From NCBI RefSeq assembly GCF_000143415.4, contig NW_003314332.1, positions 895,863 to 959,862 of the forward strand: a DNA stretch of 64,000 bases, in the 5' to 3' direction. Positions 42,901-53,635 of the stretch are shown in pieces. The first letter of the stretch is position 1, and every line of letters begins with the position of its first letter. The stretch is from Selaginella moellendorffii (lineage: Eukaryota; Streptophyta; Lycopodiopsida; Selaginellales; Selaginellaceae). Under the pieces are notes generated by a model. The model searched no databases. It worked only from the letters and a program-made list of their open reading frames with translations, and had not been told where the DNA came from. Both the position numbers and the translations under genes were made by a program.

Positions 42901-44262
42901 AGAAAACAAGGGGAGAAGTACAAGTACTGGGGCAGGAGATTGGAATGCAAGGATGTCACGTTTAAACTCTTTCCATCAGGTAATTTAGGATTAAAATTGT
43001 ATTTCAACTAACAGATGAATGTTGTGTGACAGGTATCTTTGCAATGATTCAAGCCAAACTTCATAAAGAATGTAAGAATCCAAGTTTTGATGTTGGAAGT
43101 GGCTGGGTATCGTTCAATGAAGATAGGCTTGGGGTATATGTGAGGATAGGAGGTGATACAGATTCATGGACAGACAGACAATGGGTGGAAATCATGCTTT
43201 TGGCACCTCAGGATGGTAGTATGAAGGCTGAGGAGCTGATGATGAAGATCAAGAATTGTGTTTTAGATGTTTGCTTTGGTGAGCTGGAAATTGGTGAAGA
43301 GAAAGTTTTGAAGACTAGATATGTTGAGAGGAGAATGCACCAACCACATAGTGAACCAGAAATTCAAAGAATTCAACACTTGAACTCACCTGAAGTGGCT
43401 GTCCCGCTTTCACAAACTCAAAAAGAAGCAGAGGAGAAAGGCCTCCAGAAGAGAGCTATTGATCTCATTAAAGTCTGTCAGGATTATGAAAGGTTTGTGA
43501 AGGTGGTGTACGACACTCCCCCGCTGGATAATCACATTCTAGAAGTACCAAGGGACATTGAGAATGAGGATTTTAAAAAAGTGCTCATTTACATCCAACA
43601 GCGATTGGACCGCATGGAAACAAGCTTGGAGTCTATCAAAGCAACACTGGATAAGATAGAGAACATGGGAAGACAAGTGTTGGCACACAGCTCCAAAATG
43701 TTGCACTCCCTCAGAGTAGAATGTCCACGCTATCCATATCTGGTAAGTGAGGATAACAAGTTCATGAAGTACGTAGAGTTACGCCATAAGGTGAGAGTCC
43801 GGTACCATTGCGAGTATGCTGAGGGGAGTCACCCAGTAAACAACACAGAAGGTATGACAGTGAAGGTGCCAAAAGACTGGCTGAAAAACTGGGCTCCGAT
43901 GCTCATCCCTGGACTCATAGTGCTCTTCATGGGGATCAACGTTGCAGCAAAACTATTGCATGTGGATTCATTTGTCAACGGTCTTGTGTGGATTCATTTG
44001 TCAACGGTCTTGTAGATGTTCCCACACAAGAGATGCTGAACTTTCTCAGGAGTAACATGGGTAGGGAGACTTTGGATATAGAAACCTGGAAGAAGCTGAA
44101 CCCGACAAAAGGAGATATTGAACAAGTGTTTGAAGTGGTGCGGCAGCAATGCAATGCAAGAGATAACCTGGAGATAGAGAGTATGATGCGCAAGTACTGT
44201 GGTCTGCAATGGCATACAGGTGCAGGTGCATGGCTTTGCCAGAGCCACTATTTAGAACTCAA
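39910..44262 (+). pseudogene. ROCO-type (LRR-Roc-COR) protein, copy A
   Basis: Plant LRR-Roc-COR architecture; the known plant member is TORNADO1. Likely start ATG 39910 (MARDRLVWRQ). LRRs span about 40400-41750 (e.g. LEELHLQYDHIGDKNFKLL, LSVLRLELNGIEEEGATSL). The Roc GTPase is at 41790-42240: P-loop GPTQAGKIT, with Ile where Ser/Thr is expected, and a DMAGQ G3 motif. The COR part is at 42250-43000 (LDVEWFIRDVISLFIDPQK, YEMGVLIPID). A C-terminal region has coiled-coil-like segments and a membrane segment (LIPGLIVLFMGINVAAKLL). Introns at 40450-40498 and 42980-43032 fit the frame. Lesions: frameshifts near 40395 and 40865, TAG at 42242-42244, a 2-nt insertion near 42371, and a 26-bp tandem duplication at 43961-44012. 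Confidence 0.85.
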
Positions 44263-44289
44263 TTCAACCTACACGTGTAGTTTCAACTG

Positions 44290-45489
44290 AGCTCTAAACA
44301 GGTATGGTTTTATTTGGCAGAATTTTCATTCCTGATGAGCGTATTTTCAGGAGACGCAACCCGGGCCCAACGTTTTGCACAAAGCTAAATTTGTTTGTCT
44401 TCCGGATGCAAGAGGCGTGAAAGCCCCGACAGAGTAACATTCTCGACGGAGTTATCTACCAGGCACAACTACTGTCGTAACAACGTCGTTTGCACAGCAG
44501 AGTGGAAGTTTGAACAGTTTGTTCCTTTAATTTGGCTTCTCATTGGCTTTCTCTGAAGTTTCTGCCAAGGTGGAGAAGATCAGCTACGGTGGGCTTTTGT
44601 TGTACTGTCTTGTGGATGTTCCACGCTGATGCTGTGCCTCTCAGATGACGAAAGCAAAAAAGCCGCCAGGAGTTTAGGACGAGACTTCGTTGATATAAAA
44701 CAGGTCGTTAAGGTTCAGATTGAGATTCCTTTAGAAGGTAACTTGTCTATCGGTTGTCCCATTTGCTGCTATGATAATGTTGTATATTTGTTGCAGCTTC
44801 CTCCTGCCCCTGCGTGACATCCAATGCCTCCGCCAACTGGTGGTTTTCCTGAGCAACACCCAAATCCCAATGCACAAGTCCAACCGTCTTGAGCAATACG
44901 AAGCCCCTCAAAAGCAGGCTGCGACTGACCAGGCCCCAAAACGGTGTTCTACGCGTTGAAAGCTCGAAAACTTTCAGGACGTAGACTCGAGGGACTCGTG
45001 ATCTGACATTTCTGTTTCCTCTGGATCGTGAGCTCCTGGAACTGCTGGCAAGATGTTAAGTACTGTCGAGTTGTCAACATGTCCCTTGTACCCAACATCC
45101 CGCATTCTTGGCCTGCGCATGCTGGTGGTGCTGCTAGTGTGAGACATGGTGTAGCAGAAGTTAGAGACAATAACAAACGAGGATGGTAAACTACTTTCTC
45201 CAGGCGGTGGTAAATTTGCACGATATGTGAGTTTAAGTTGTTCTTTTGGAGTGCCTGCCTCGAGAGGGACTTGATTGATCAGAATCCAAACCTTGGAGAT
45301 GATTTTGAGGTGCGCTGCTACTTCAGGAGGTTCTCTCAAATCGCAAAGTTGTTTGGCCCTCGTTGAAAATTCCGCTTGCTGGATCCACCTTGACGGATTC
45401 ATCCGGCTCCACATCGACATCGTTAATTTAACATTTTTATTTATGTGCATTGACAGCATTATACAAAAAGTTGTGATTATACAAGGCCT
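44290..45489. other. Duplicated block Z, left part
   Basis: No gene is clear. 45323-45425 (CAAATCGCAAAGTTGTTTGG...) is repeated at 55830-55920. Confidence 0.5.
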
Positions 45490-45711
45490 ATAGATCCAGC
45501 TAGGTTTGCTTATGTCAATAATAAATTTCATTGTGACCTCCCAGATTATTGTGAAGATGGAGATTTTATTTGTGCATGGAAGCTAGGAGAACCAGGTGGT
45601 TTTGGTGCACATTATTATGCATGCACAAGTAATCAATGGGTGAAATTTAATTATGCTTTACTTTTACAATGTCATGATAATACAAATTCACAAGGTTGTG
45701 CATGCTGGTGA
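45490..45711 (+). pseudogene. Cysteine-rich terminal exon, copy 1
   Basis: Open stretch ending at TGA 45709 with CDLPDYCEDGDFICAWKL, YYACTSNQWVKFNYALLL and QCHDNTNSQGCACW: eight cysteines in about 60 residues. Repeated nearly exactly at 56355-56549 with a few conservative changes (last residue W to R). It looks like the 3' exon of a secreted cysteine-rich protein. Upstream exons are not found, and the family is not recognised. Conservation of the frame between the two copies supports past coding. Confidence 0.5.
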
Positions 45712-45845
45712 AATATAATGTCAAAAACAAAAACTTACAACAAGAGCCATCAAAAACTTCAACCAAATGCAATAAAATAACTTCTTTTTATAAAATTTAG
45801 GACCGGATCATCAACCAATTTACAAAGTCGCCAAAAGAGTTTCCA

Positions 45846-46463
45846 TTACGTTCCAAGCATGGTCAAATTAAAGATGAAGAGACCACCTGGAGGTGTACTG
45901 CAGTTGCTCAAAGTGAAGCATGATCTTCTGTAAACTGGGCAAACATATAAACAATTTGGTTGAAAACTAGAAAACTTGGGGACCACGGGACCAGTACTAC
46001 GGGCTGAACAGTCGTCATCACCTGTATGGAGGTCCTCTGCTGTACATTGACAATCAAGCTTAACCAAGATGGGCTTCTGATCCTCCAGAAACAACAGCTG
46101 CCTGTGAAAGAATACAGATTATGCTGAATTGAGCAAGAGGAATGGTACAAATTATCTGTAGCCTACCTGAAGGAGCCTGGTTTTGATAACCTGCACGACA
46201 TGTTGCGCCTTGGAAGTAGGAATTTGAAGAGGTACTTTGCCTCTGTCGGCTCCATGGTTGAAATTGATCCTTTGCTTCACATTTACCACTTGATGTTGAC
46301 GGTGTGCGTTTCACGGGCGAGTAAGCAGAGCAAGGCAGAAGAGCAAAACGATTACCAGGACGGCTCCCAGTGCAGGATTCTGCTTAAACAATCTGAGGGG
46401 GCGGTGCAGTGTCCGGCTCGCATTTCGTGTAATTTCCTGACCTGCTTCAGCATCTGCTGCCAT
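45846..46463 (-). pseudogene. Signal-anchor membrane protein fragment, copy 1
   Basis: From ATG 46463 the frame reads a polar N-terminus and then one hydrophobic segment (ALGAVLVIVLLFCLALLTRP), ending at TGA 46311-46313. The same frame continues open beyond the stop to a probable donor near 46168, and an acceptor (TTTCACAG) precedes another open stretch with many cysteines (LDCQCTAEDLHTGDDDC, NCLYVCPVYRRSC). It resembles a type II (Golgi-type) membrane protein broken by CGA to TGA. A 50-residue micro-protein is the alternative. Nearly identical to 56640-57226. Family not recognised. Confidence 0.45.
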
Positions 46464-46634
46464 CGCCTACAAGAGGACAAGAGGAATTTCACAAAACCTA
46501 AAAGATTGGAAGATTCACTCACAGAGATCGTAAATGCTGCTCAATCCACTCCACACCGCGGAGATTCCTGATTTCGGGAGATATTGGAGTTCTTGCGGAA
46601 AAAATCAAAATGTACCTGATGTGCTTCCCGAGCA

Positions 46635-46690
46635 GAACCGGAATCTGTGGAGATTGCGCCGAAATCTGTGGAGATTGCGCCGAAATCGAT
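46635..46690. repeat. 24-bp tandem duplication
   Basis: GGAGATTGCGCCGAAATCTGT occurs twice in tandem here but once in the duplicate at 57385-57415, so it is a local duplication in this copy. Confidence 0.75.
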
Positions 46691-46931
46691 CAAGGAACCT
46701 ACACGCTCGTCGAGGAGCGGCGCATTGTGAGCTCTTCAGTGGGCTCCAAACTCATGCAATTGACGAGAATATACTCATTCATATAGCATTCCAGCAAATG
46801 CCGCGAAAGGGCATTTGCTGCAAAAAACCGGTCTGTTTTAAAAACTTAAAAAGCCAGCATTCCTTCATGATCATTCTTCAGCAGCTCCACTGAAAACGCA
46901 ACCAGGCCAGCCAGTATCTCCAGTTATGGCT

Positions 46932-47783
46932 TCAGAGCTTCTCAATGAAAGCAGCTTGTTCCCCAGCTGCTCCGAATTCGAATCCTCCACTGGGGCAGAA
47001 GGTTATGGTGTATCCCCCACCCGTACCGCAGGTGAAGGTACTAGTCAAATCGTCGTAAGCATAACTGTAAGCCTGTGGACAAGCATCCTTGAACACCTTG
47101 GAGAAAGGCGTTGGAGGGCAAGTTTCAGGCTTGTCGTGCGCTCCTCTGCAGCAGTAAGCATCCGTTTGGAAAACCTCGCAAGCGCTCTTGCAGCCGATCA
47201 CCCAGTTATCCTTCCAGACTTTCAGTTCGTTGGGGCATATAGCGTTCAGGTCGCTGTGACAGCCAGCCGACTTGCAGTTCCACTCCGGGTTGATTCTCAT
47301 TGGCAAGTTGTAGCCGTCCACGAGCGAGACGTCGTAGAAGTCTTGGTTACCGTGGCCGTTGAGCTGGAACTCGGCCAAGGTGGCGGGAGTGACACCACCC
47401 GAGTTGCCGCAGTTAAGTTTGTCGCCGCAGTCGCCCGAGTCGCAGTGGCCGCGCCCGTTGCCGTCGAAGTTGCAGCCTCTACGGCCCCAGAAACGGCCAG
47501 CCCAGTCTGCACCGGGGTTGAGGTCATGAGACTGCCAGGAATCGAGTTTAACACCACCGGTTCCTAGTTGTGGCTTCCCGGAGTTGGAAATCCAGCCAGG
47601 CCACACTGTGAAGGGACATTCATTGTAGAGGCGGATCCGAACGCAACTAACACCTGAAAAGAGAACGACAATTCAGAAACAGAATTGGAAATTCACCTGA
47701 GGAAATGCAAAACAAGTGTTACCTTCAATTGCGAGAAGAAGAGCAGCCAACACAGCCAGCAATCTCACTCGATGAACCTCCAT
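46932..47783 (-). CDS. Thaumatin-like protein (PR-5 family), intact
   Basis: Secreted defence/cell-wall protein of the thaumatin-like family, predicted 260 residues. Exon 1 (47723-47783) encodes a signal peptide starting MEVHRVRLLAVLAALLLA. A 69-nt intron (47654-47722, GT-AG) follows, and exon 2 (46932-47653) starts within Gly-Val-Ser-Cys. The family signature is present as GRGHCDSGDC with Ser for the usual Thr. Further landmarks are NECPFTVWPGW, FWGRRGCNFDG, PEWNCKSAGC, AYCCRGAHDKPETCPPT and YTITFCPSGG. The cysteines agree with the 16-Cys fold. The predicted product ends EQAAFIEKL. No lesion is seen, unlike copies A and D. It is the only clearly intact cellular gene in the window. Confidence 0.93.
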
Positions 47784-47848
47784 TTCTCTTCAGCTTTCTA
47801 GTTCTTCACTTCTTTCGATTCTGAGGATTCTGAGGACTGCCCCAAAGA

Positions 47849-47855
47849 ATTTATA
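47849..47855 (-). promoter_or_regulatory. TATA box of the thaumatin-like gene
   Basis: TATAAAT on the minus strand, about 66 nt upstream of the ATG. It implies a leader of roughly 40 nt. The same block precedes truncated copy A. Confidence 0.7.
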
Positions 47856-47859
47856 CTAG

Positions 47860-48440
47860 CAGAAGAGCCGTAGCGAACTTGTCCACTACTCTGCGATGTC
47901 GATCAACTACTGGTCCTTCGAAAGTCTTCAATGTGATACACTTGCCAGGAGCAGGTGTATCCTTCAAACAGTTTCCGTACAGGGTACCTTGCTTGACCCG
48001 ACTTTCTTGAGTTACAGTCTCGGATGGCCTTCCAGAACTATAAAGCAAGTGCTTGAAACCAGCTATATCCAACTCCAACAACTTTCCATGAGCAAAACCT
48101 TACCCGTAGCTGGGTCCACAACGTTCGACGTTTATATCATTGTCCTCACTATCGCATGATTTCCAACAGTGAAATGCACATAATCTGTGGTCCCACTGCG
48201 GACTAAAGCAACGACCTTTAATACTCAGAGAGAGTCAAGTAACTTACGCTGTTGTGCTGGCTAGTTGCCGGTGGCTAGTCCAATCGGGATAAGGAAGAAG
48301 ACAGTTTGTTTGTAGCTCCAAGCTCTTCAATGGCAGCCTGCAAGCAAGAATGGGATCTCCTCCCAAGTAGTCAAACACGAAAAAATTACCTCTTCAGTGA
48401 GGCTCATCAAGCATGATCTTCAGTTGTAGTTCCTCTCGCT
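47860..48440. other. Spacer Y, copy 2
   Basis: Upstream region of the intact thaumatin-like gene, nearly the same as 34890-35640 apart from small indels. No coding sequence is seen. Confidence 0.6.
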
Positions 48441-48445
48441 TCTCG

Positions 48446-49389
48446 CTATGGGATGTCATGTGTGCAACGCAGCCAGCTTGATAATAAAATCACTATTCTC
48501 TCCAAACCCATGCATTGAGGAATTCTTTGCTCTTTCTTTCTCGAGTCGGAGGACATGCTCTGCAGCGCGTGACTCACGAGCTGGATCAGCATGATTCTTA
48601 CAGGCTGCCAGCAGAATCTTCTAGCATCTTCCAACACACTTCTAGCATCTTCCAACACTTGCAATACATGTTCACAAGCCCCGTCCCAACCGTTAAGTCT
48701 TGCTGGAACCCCGCTTCTGTCACGCTTTTGTGCAAAGTTCTGGCTTCTGCTGCTGAAGATGACTTCGATGGATTCGCACACGCGTCCAACAGGCTCACGA
48801 ATATGATCTTATCGGGCTGCACACCTTCTTGGTCCATTTTCCTGAACAGCTCGAGGCCCTCCTTGCCGTGCCCAGTGTTGGCATATGCACTAATCAGTGC
48901 ACTACAAAGCACCACATCGTACTGGGGAAGCTCCTCGAACAATTTCCGAGCGCTCTCCACGAATCCTTTCTCTACGCTTGCGGAGATGATCGAAGTGTAA
49001 GAGGCGATAGACTGCTGCGGCATTCTAATCGTGGCGTCTTCAAGATGCCCCAGCCGGGCATATGCGTGCACCATCACAGACCAAGTCACCGAATTGCGCT
49101 CGGGCGCTCTTCTGAAGAGCTCCTCTGCAGGCTGCATATACCCGCTCTGAGGATACCCAGTGACCATAGCGTTCCACAGCACCACGCAGCGGGAAGGCAT
49201 TCTGTCGAAGATGTGCAGGGCGCAATCCAGATGCCCCTTGAGGGCATACGCGCTCACAACAGCGGTCCAGGACGCTACATCCCTCTGCGACATCTCCCTA
49301 GAGACGCACAGCGCCTCCTAGAGGTTCCCATGTTGGGCATACGCCCCGATGATGGTGCTCCCAAGAACCACATTCTTCTGCGGCTTCTG
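48446..49389 (-). pseudogene. PPR protein pseudogene, copy C
   Basis: PPR repeats matching copy B: VASWTAVVSAYALKGHLDCA, VTWSVMVHAYARLGHLEDA and YTSIISASVEKGFVESARKL. TAG at 49318-49320 (CAG in copy B), a 12-nt in-frame deletion near 49027 (the leucine/glutamate of ITLERMPQQ lost) and a rearranged 3' end: short duplicated CTTCTAGCATCTTCCAACAC units replace the motifs after VNMYCKC. The 5' end is fused to lectin sequence at about 49390. Confidence 0.88.
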
Positions 49390-49559
49390 CTACGACCGCC
49401 CCAGCTGCACCGCTCCGCCACACCGTCTCGCCAGAGTCGATGATTACGAGACCGGAGCTTGTTACCTGCAAGCTGCTGTTGCTGCTCAAACTCTGGGTCC
49501 TGTTGAGCTTCTGCCCTGCTCAGCAGCAGCATCCACAAGCTCACCAATGGCACCAGCAT
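49390..49559 (-). pseudogene. Bulb-type lectin fragment fused to PPR C
   Basis: From ATG 49559 a hydrophobic stretch (MLVPLVSLWMLLLSRAEA) looks like a signal peptide. After a frame change the sequence reads NRTQSLSSNSSLQVTSSG and LVIIDSGETVWRSG, typical of a B-lectin domain with its NR and W positions. It then runs into PPR sequence. This is the same joint as at 32905-33004, so the fusion predates the duplication. Confidence 0.6.
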
Positions 49560-50169
49560 GATTCCTTGTTCCTTGCCTCCCTAAACTTCCTGGACTCTGG
49601 AGGTCCTGAAGAACCTCCCGCTCGAAAATGTGTTCAGAGTTGTACCCTTGTAGAGTTGATAACCTGTGAAGATAAGCTAATACGTGAGGTAAGAGGTTTT
49701 AGCAAAATAAAAAATAAAAAACAAAAATAATAAGAAAAAAAAAATTCCAGTGAGGCCACAACTTGCAATTTCGTGGACTTCGGAAATTGTATAAGCTTGT
49801 GTTCTATATCTTGCAGCGAAGAAAGTCCAAAACAAAGTACTAAGTGTAACAATAAATAGTCTTTTACGGGATACCGTTGTTGTGATCATCAATGTGATGT
49901 CCCCCTGGAACCTAAGTGCTAATGTTGGTAACGGACCAAGCTCGTCATCCATAACCTCATTGCAACATGGACATAGTCCCCGATCTGGCTGTACGGGCTT
50001 CAGAGAATACTCTACAGCAAACGTTCCATTCTACTAGTTTGATTCAGAAGCTCGGTTCTACTGGTGACTTGAAACAAGCGATGATGAGATGCCTCAGCTG
50101 AATGCAGCAGCTTGGAATCTCCAAAACGAATTTCTCTAGCTAGCAGTCTATATCATAAAGAGAAGACAG
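49560..50169. other. Intergenic stretch, no gene seen
   Basis: Contains an A-rich run near 49705-49745. Open frames are short and resemble nothing. Confidence 0.5.
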
Positions 50170-51235
50170 AGAGTTATTTGGGTGTCATACTATGCCGTGT
50201 TTCTACTCAATTTGTTAAAATGATAGTGACCTTTTGTTGAAAGTATATTCGCCAATGAGTCTTAAGTGCTGATTTCAACAAGAACAAGCAAATTAATCCA
50301 TTATTATAGTATATCAACTATAGCAGATGCTTAACATTTTATATTTTTTAGCGTCTACTCATGTCATAGAATATTCAATATTATACAAATGGAAAAGAAA
50401 GATTAAAAAAATAAAACAAAGATCATATATGTTTTAAACAGCTCAGAGATTCCCGTGGCTCCAGGAGCACGCATGGCGCACTCAGGTGTGAGGTTCTCTA
50501 GACTGTTGGCAATTGATATCACCATACATTTTGCAAGTTATGAGTATCAACAATGGAAAATTTCCAAGCCTTCCCGAACATTCCCACACACACAAGACCG
50601 TCTGCATGCCCTTCTCCATTGAGACCATAACCTGCCATTGTTGCAGTCCACGAGCTTTTGAATAGCTCCTTGGCAACACATTCCCCGTATTGATCAAAGC
50701 TGTTGCGACTCTGTTTAATTCTGCTCCACATCCCCTGACATTGCTGTGAATCAGTTCACTAGTTTGAGAGAAGGTGAACTGATTCACATTCTTTAAAACT
50801 GGTGCTGCGGGGAAACAGTTGTGCATGATGCATGGTGCACTAGAGAGTGGCATCAGCTCTCAAATAAGCTTCACCCTTGTTTCCCTCAAGCTATCCACCT
50901 TGGCTGCCGCAACTGTGTCTGAATTGCTCTCCAGGTCTTTCCTCACCTCCTCCTTTGTGGAGGCCGACACTACCAGCGCATTATCATGCACCACATCGAA
51001 CACCTCTGCGGTGACAAACCTGTTGCTGTTGGAGAACTCCATCACGGCTTTATATACTTGGGAGCGGAATGATCCGATTGACCCAAGACGGAGGCAGCTT
51101 TTTGGCTCTCACCTTGGCCGCTATCGCCGACGGCAGGCGCCCCTTCCTAGACGGCTTCTGCGTCAAATCCTTCCTCAGGTTCTCCCTGGCAACAACAACA
51201 ACAACAACAACAGTCTGTTTAGAGGTTGGACGGTG
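50170..51235. other. Segmental-duplication spacer X, second copy
   Basis: Parallel to 33005-34260. It carries PPR remnants on the minus strand (QTSELIHSNVRGCG near 50720-50780), a helical unknown fragment (EEVRKDLESNSDTVAAAKVD, 50880-50950), and on the plus strand LTLAAIADGRRPFLDGFCVK (51100-51165), which is on the opposite strand in the first copy. A (CAA)n run lies at 51190-51215. Confidence 0.6.
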
Positions 51236-51239
51236 GCAT

Positions 51240-51500
51240 AAACCAATAACGCCCAGGGAAGCAAGACTATGCCCTTTCTGCCAGTCGAGGACCTACAACA
51301 TTTCGTGCTAAACTGCCCGGCATATCACTTCATTCGTCGTCTGATACCACAGCTCCACTGGGAAACCGAAAACCTCGAAATCTTCATGGGGGACGCGTCC
51401 AAAACACTATACCTCAGCACCTACCTGAAAGCGGCTACCCAATATTGGAGCGTGATCAACCAGATTTTCCGTTTCTTCGACACACGCCCGCAGGGCAACA
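51240..51500 (+). pseudogene. LINE ORF2 C-terminal zinc-motif fragment
   Basis: Plus-strand remnant: PREARLCPFCQ and, after a 1-nt frame change, LQHFVLNCPAYHFIRRL. Together they give a CX2C...HX4C motif typical of the C-terminus of LINE ORF2. It abuts the minus-strand RT fragment, which lacks its own zinc motif. Confidence 0.55.
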
Positions 51501-52800
51501 ATAAGGTACGTGTTCGTCTAATGCTTTGCAAAAGGAGGCGCAAACATGCAGTCGATGCAATCCCATTCGATAGGTAGCGATCATCTTCCTGGTTCCGGGT
51601 CTGCAGTACTGATATAAATCCTGTCCCAGTTGGCGGGTCGAGTTAAGTGAGGTAGCGTAGATTGCTAGTTTTGTGCCAGCGCTTCGATTAAGCCATGTTG
51701 CTATGGCTGTCTGGATCCATCGTTCCTGAAAACCATCCATGCTGTTTAGAACGTCATCAAAGTTGATTCCCAAGTGGTATGTCCATTGGGCGAGGTGGAA
51801 GTACCATCCATGGTAGTGCGTTTTGGCTAGTTGATCCGAGTCTACAATAGCTGCCTGCGCCAATTTGTCCGTCGTTTTTAGGAAGGTGTTGAGGAGATAT
51901 TGCATAGTCTGTTTCCATGCTGAGATCTCGAAGGGAAGAAGTCCGGCTTCCAAGATCATAATCGTGTAAGGAACGGTCCTGCAAACCCCGAATTCCTTTT
52001 GGATGAGAGTCTTCGTTTGGTTCTCAAAACGTCCCCATGCAGTGTGAGACATGTTCGGGCTCCACATCTCGCAGGCATATAAGGCCACTGTCGCTACCTT
52101 TGTTTGGTAGAGGATTCGTTTTGCATACCATGTCTCTACTCCAGGAATGTTCTGCATTGCGTGATAGGCACACTGCGCTGCTCGTCTTCTTTCGTAGGTT
52201 CCGGCCTTCCATGGATTGTGTCTGTGTATCATGTAGCCCAAGTATTTGTAACTGTCTGTCTGCTCGACTTCCGTCCCTATGTAATAGAATTTGCACGAGG
52301 AGTGGGCCCGAGCACTACTACCTTGGTCATGTCGAGATTGACTGCAAGCCCCATGTTCGTGCAGAATGTACTGACGCAGTCTAGTTGTCGTTGCAGAAGT
52401 TCCGGAGTTGTGGCAGCCAGGAGCAGGTCGTCAGCGTAAAGTAGAAGATAGATCCAGATCCCTGCTAGCTGAATATCAGACAGATTCGCTTCTCGGAGCA
52501 ATGCTTCCAATGCGTCGATGTACAAGCCGAAAAGCGTCGGGGATAAGGGGCATCCTTGCTTAACCCCGGTGTCGCACTAAATGGTCTCTCGACGAAAGCC
52601 TTAGCAAAATCCACAAAGCAACAGAGTAGCGGTTTACTCGTCGTTAGGCGTCTTGGTTCTGTGATGATGCGGAGGGTGATTAGATGGTCGATACACGAGT
52701 GTTGGGCCTGCCTGTCCTTCCTCAGGGTCCCCCTGGCGGCCTTGATCATCCACACCGAGCGCCCTATGAGCTCCTTCCGCACCATCGCTGCCAAAAACCC
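51500..52800 (-). pseudogene. LINE reverse transcriptase fragment, internally deleted
   Basis: Minus-strand RT pieces: KPLLCCFVDFAKAF (RT block 3), then GVKQGCPLSPTLFGLYIDAL and YLLLYADDLLLAATTPELLQ, then a C-terminal region (GAKRILYQTKVATVALYACEMW-like). Between the FAKAF block and QGCPLSP the usual ~70 residues are missing and the frame changes. YADD instead of FADD, and the different downstream region, show it is not from the two L1-type families here. Family not determined. Confidence 0.85.
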
Positions 52801-53039
52801 TAATCGAATCTAGGAACCAAAATAAAGAATGTACTAACGATATGAATAAGCAAATGGTCTGTTTAAAAACTTCCTGAATTAAAGCGAATATCCTACCACC
52901 GCAGCAAATGCGGTATTTGCTGCAATGGACCGGTCTGTTTAAAAACTTCCTGAATTACAAAAAACCAGCATTCCTTCATGATCAGCTCCACTCAAAACGC
53001 AACCAGGCCAGCCAGTCTCCAGTGTCTCCAGTTACAGCT
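52801..53039. other. Spacer before thaumatin copy D
   Basis: Shares GTCTGTTTAAAAACTTCCTG and CAGCATTCCTTCATGATCA words with 34330-34440 and 46840-46930, all downstream of thaumatin copies. The GTCTGTTTAAAAACTTCCTG word occurs twice here. Confidence 0.6.
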
Positions 53040-53635
53040 TCAGAGCATCTCCATGAGAGCAACCTGTTCCCCAGCTGCTCCGAATTCAAATCCTCCACTG
53101 GGGTAGAAGGTTATGTTGTATTCCCCACCGGTATCACAGGTGAAAGTACACATCGTCACTGTAAGCCTGTGGACAAGCATCCTTGAACACCTTGGAGAAA
53201 GCCGTTGGCGGGCAAGTCTCAGGCGTGCTGTGCGCTCCTCTGCAGCAGTAAGCATCCGTTTGGAAAACCTCGCAAGCGCTCTTGCAGCCGATCACCCAGT
53301 TATCCTTCGAGACTTGAAGTTCCTTGGGGCACATAGCGTTCAGGTCGCTGTAACAGCCAGGGGACTTGCAGTTCTTCTCCAGGGTGATTCTCAATGGCAA
53401 GTTGTAGCCGTCGACAACGAGCGAGACGTCGTACAAGTTTTGGTTAACGTAGGCCAAGGCGAACTCGGCCAAGGTGGCGGGAGGGACGCCGCAGTCGCCG
53501 GAGTCGCAGTGGCCGCGCCGGTTGCCATCGAACTTGCAGCCTCTACGGCCCCAGAAACGGACAGCCCAGTTGTGGCTTCCCCGAGTTGGAAATCCAGCCA
53601 GGCCACACTATGAAGGGACATGCATTGTACCCCCA
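53040..53635 (-). pseudogene. Thaumatin-like protein, copy D
   Basis: Degenerate copy: ACPFIVWPGWISNSGKPQL, then a deletion (GTGGVKL...ADWAG missing), GRRGC...CDSGDC in another frame, then CKSPGCYSDLNAMCPKELQ, NWVIGCKSACEVFQTDAYCC and PQAYSD. Frame changes near 53580 and 53470, and near 53150 where a short deletion removes AYDD...STFTC. Exon 1 is absent: ROCO copy B sequence takes its place on the 5' side. Confidence 0.88.

Noticed and set aside
48598-49293. PPR copy C as a functional short PPR gene
   Set aside because: An in-frame TAG lies just upstream in a repeat that is intact in copy B, the 5' end is a lectin fusion, and the 3' end is rearranged.
51240-52800. Twin-priming 5' inversion
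   Set aside because: Twin priming puts the inverted part on the 5' side of the 3' segment. Here it lies on the 3' side of the zinc-motif segment.
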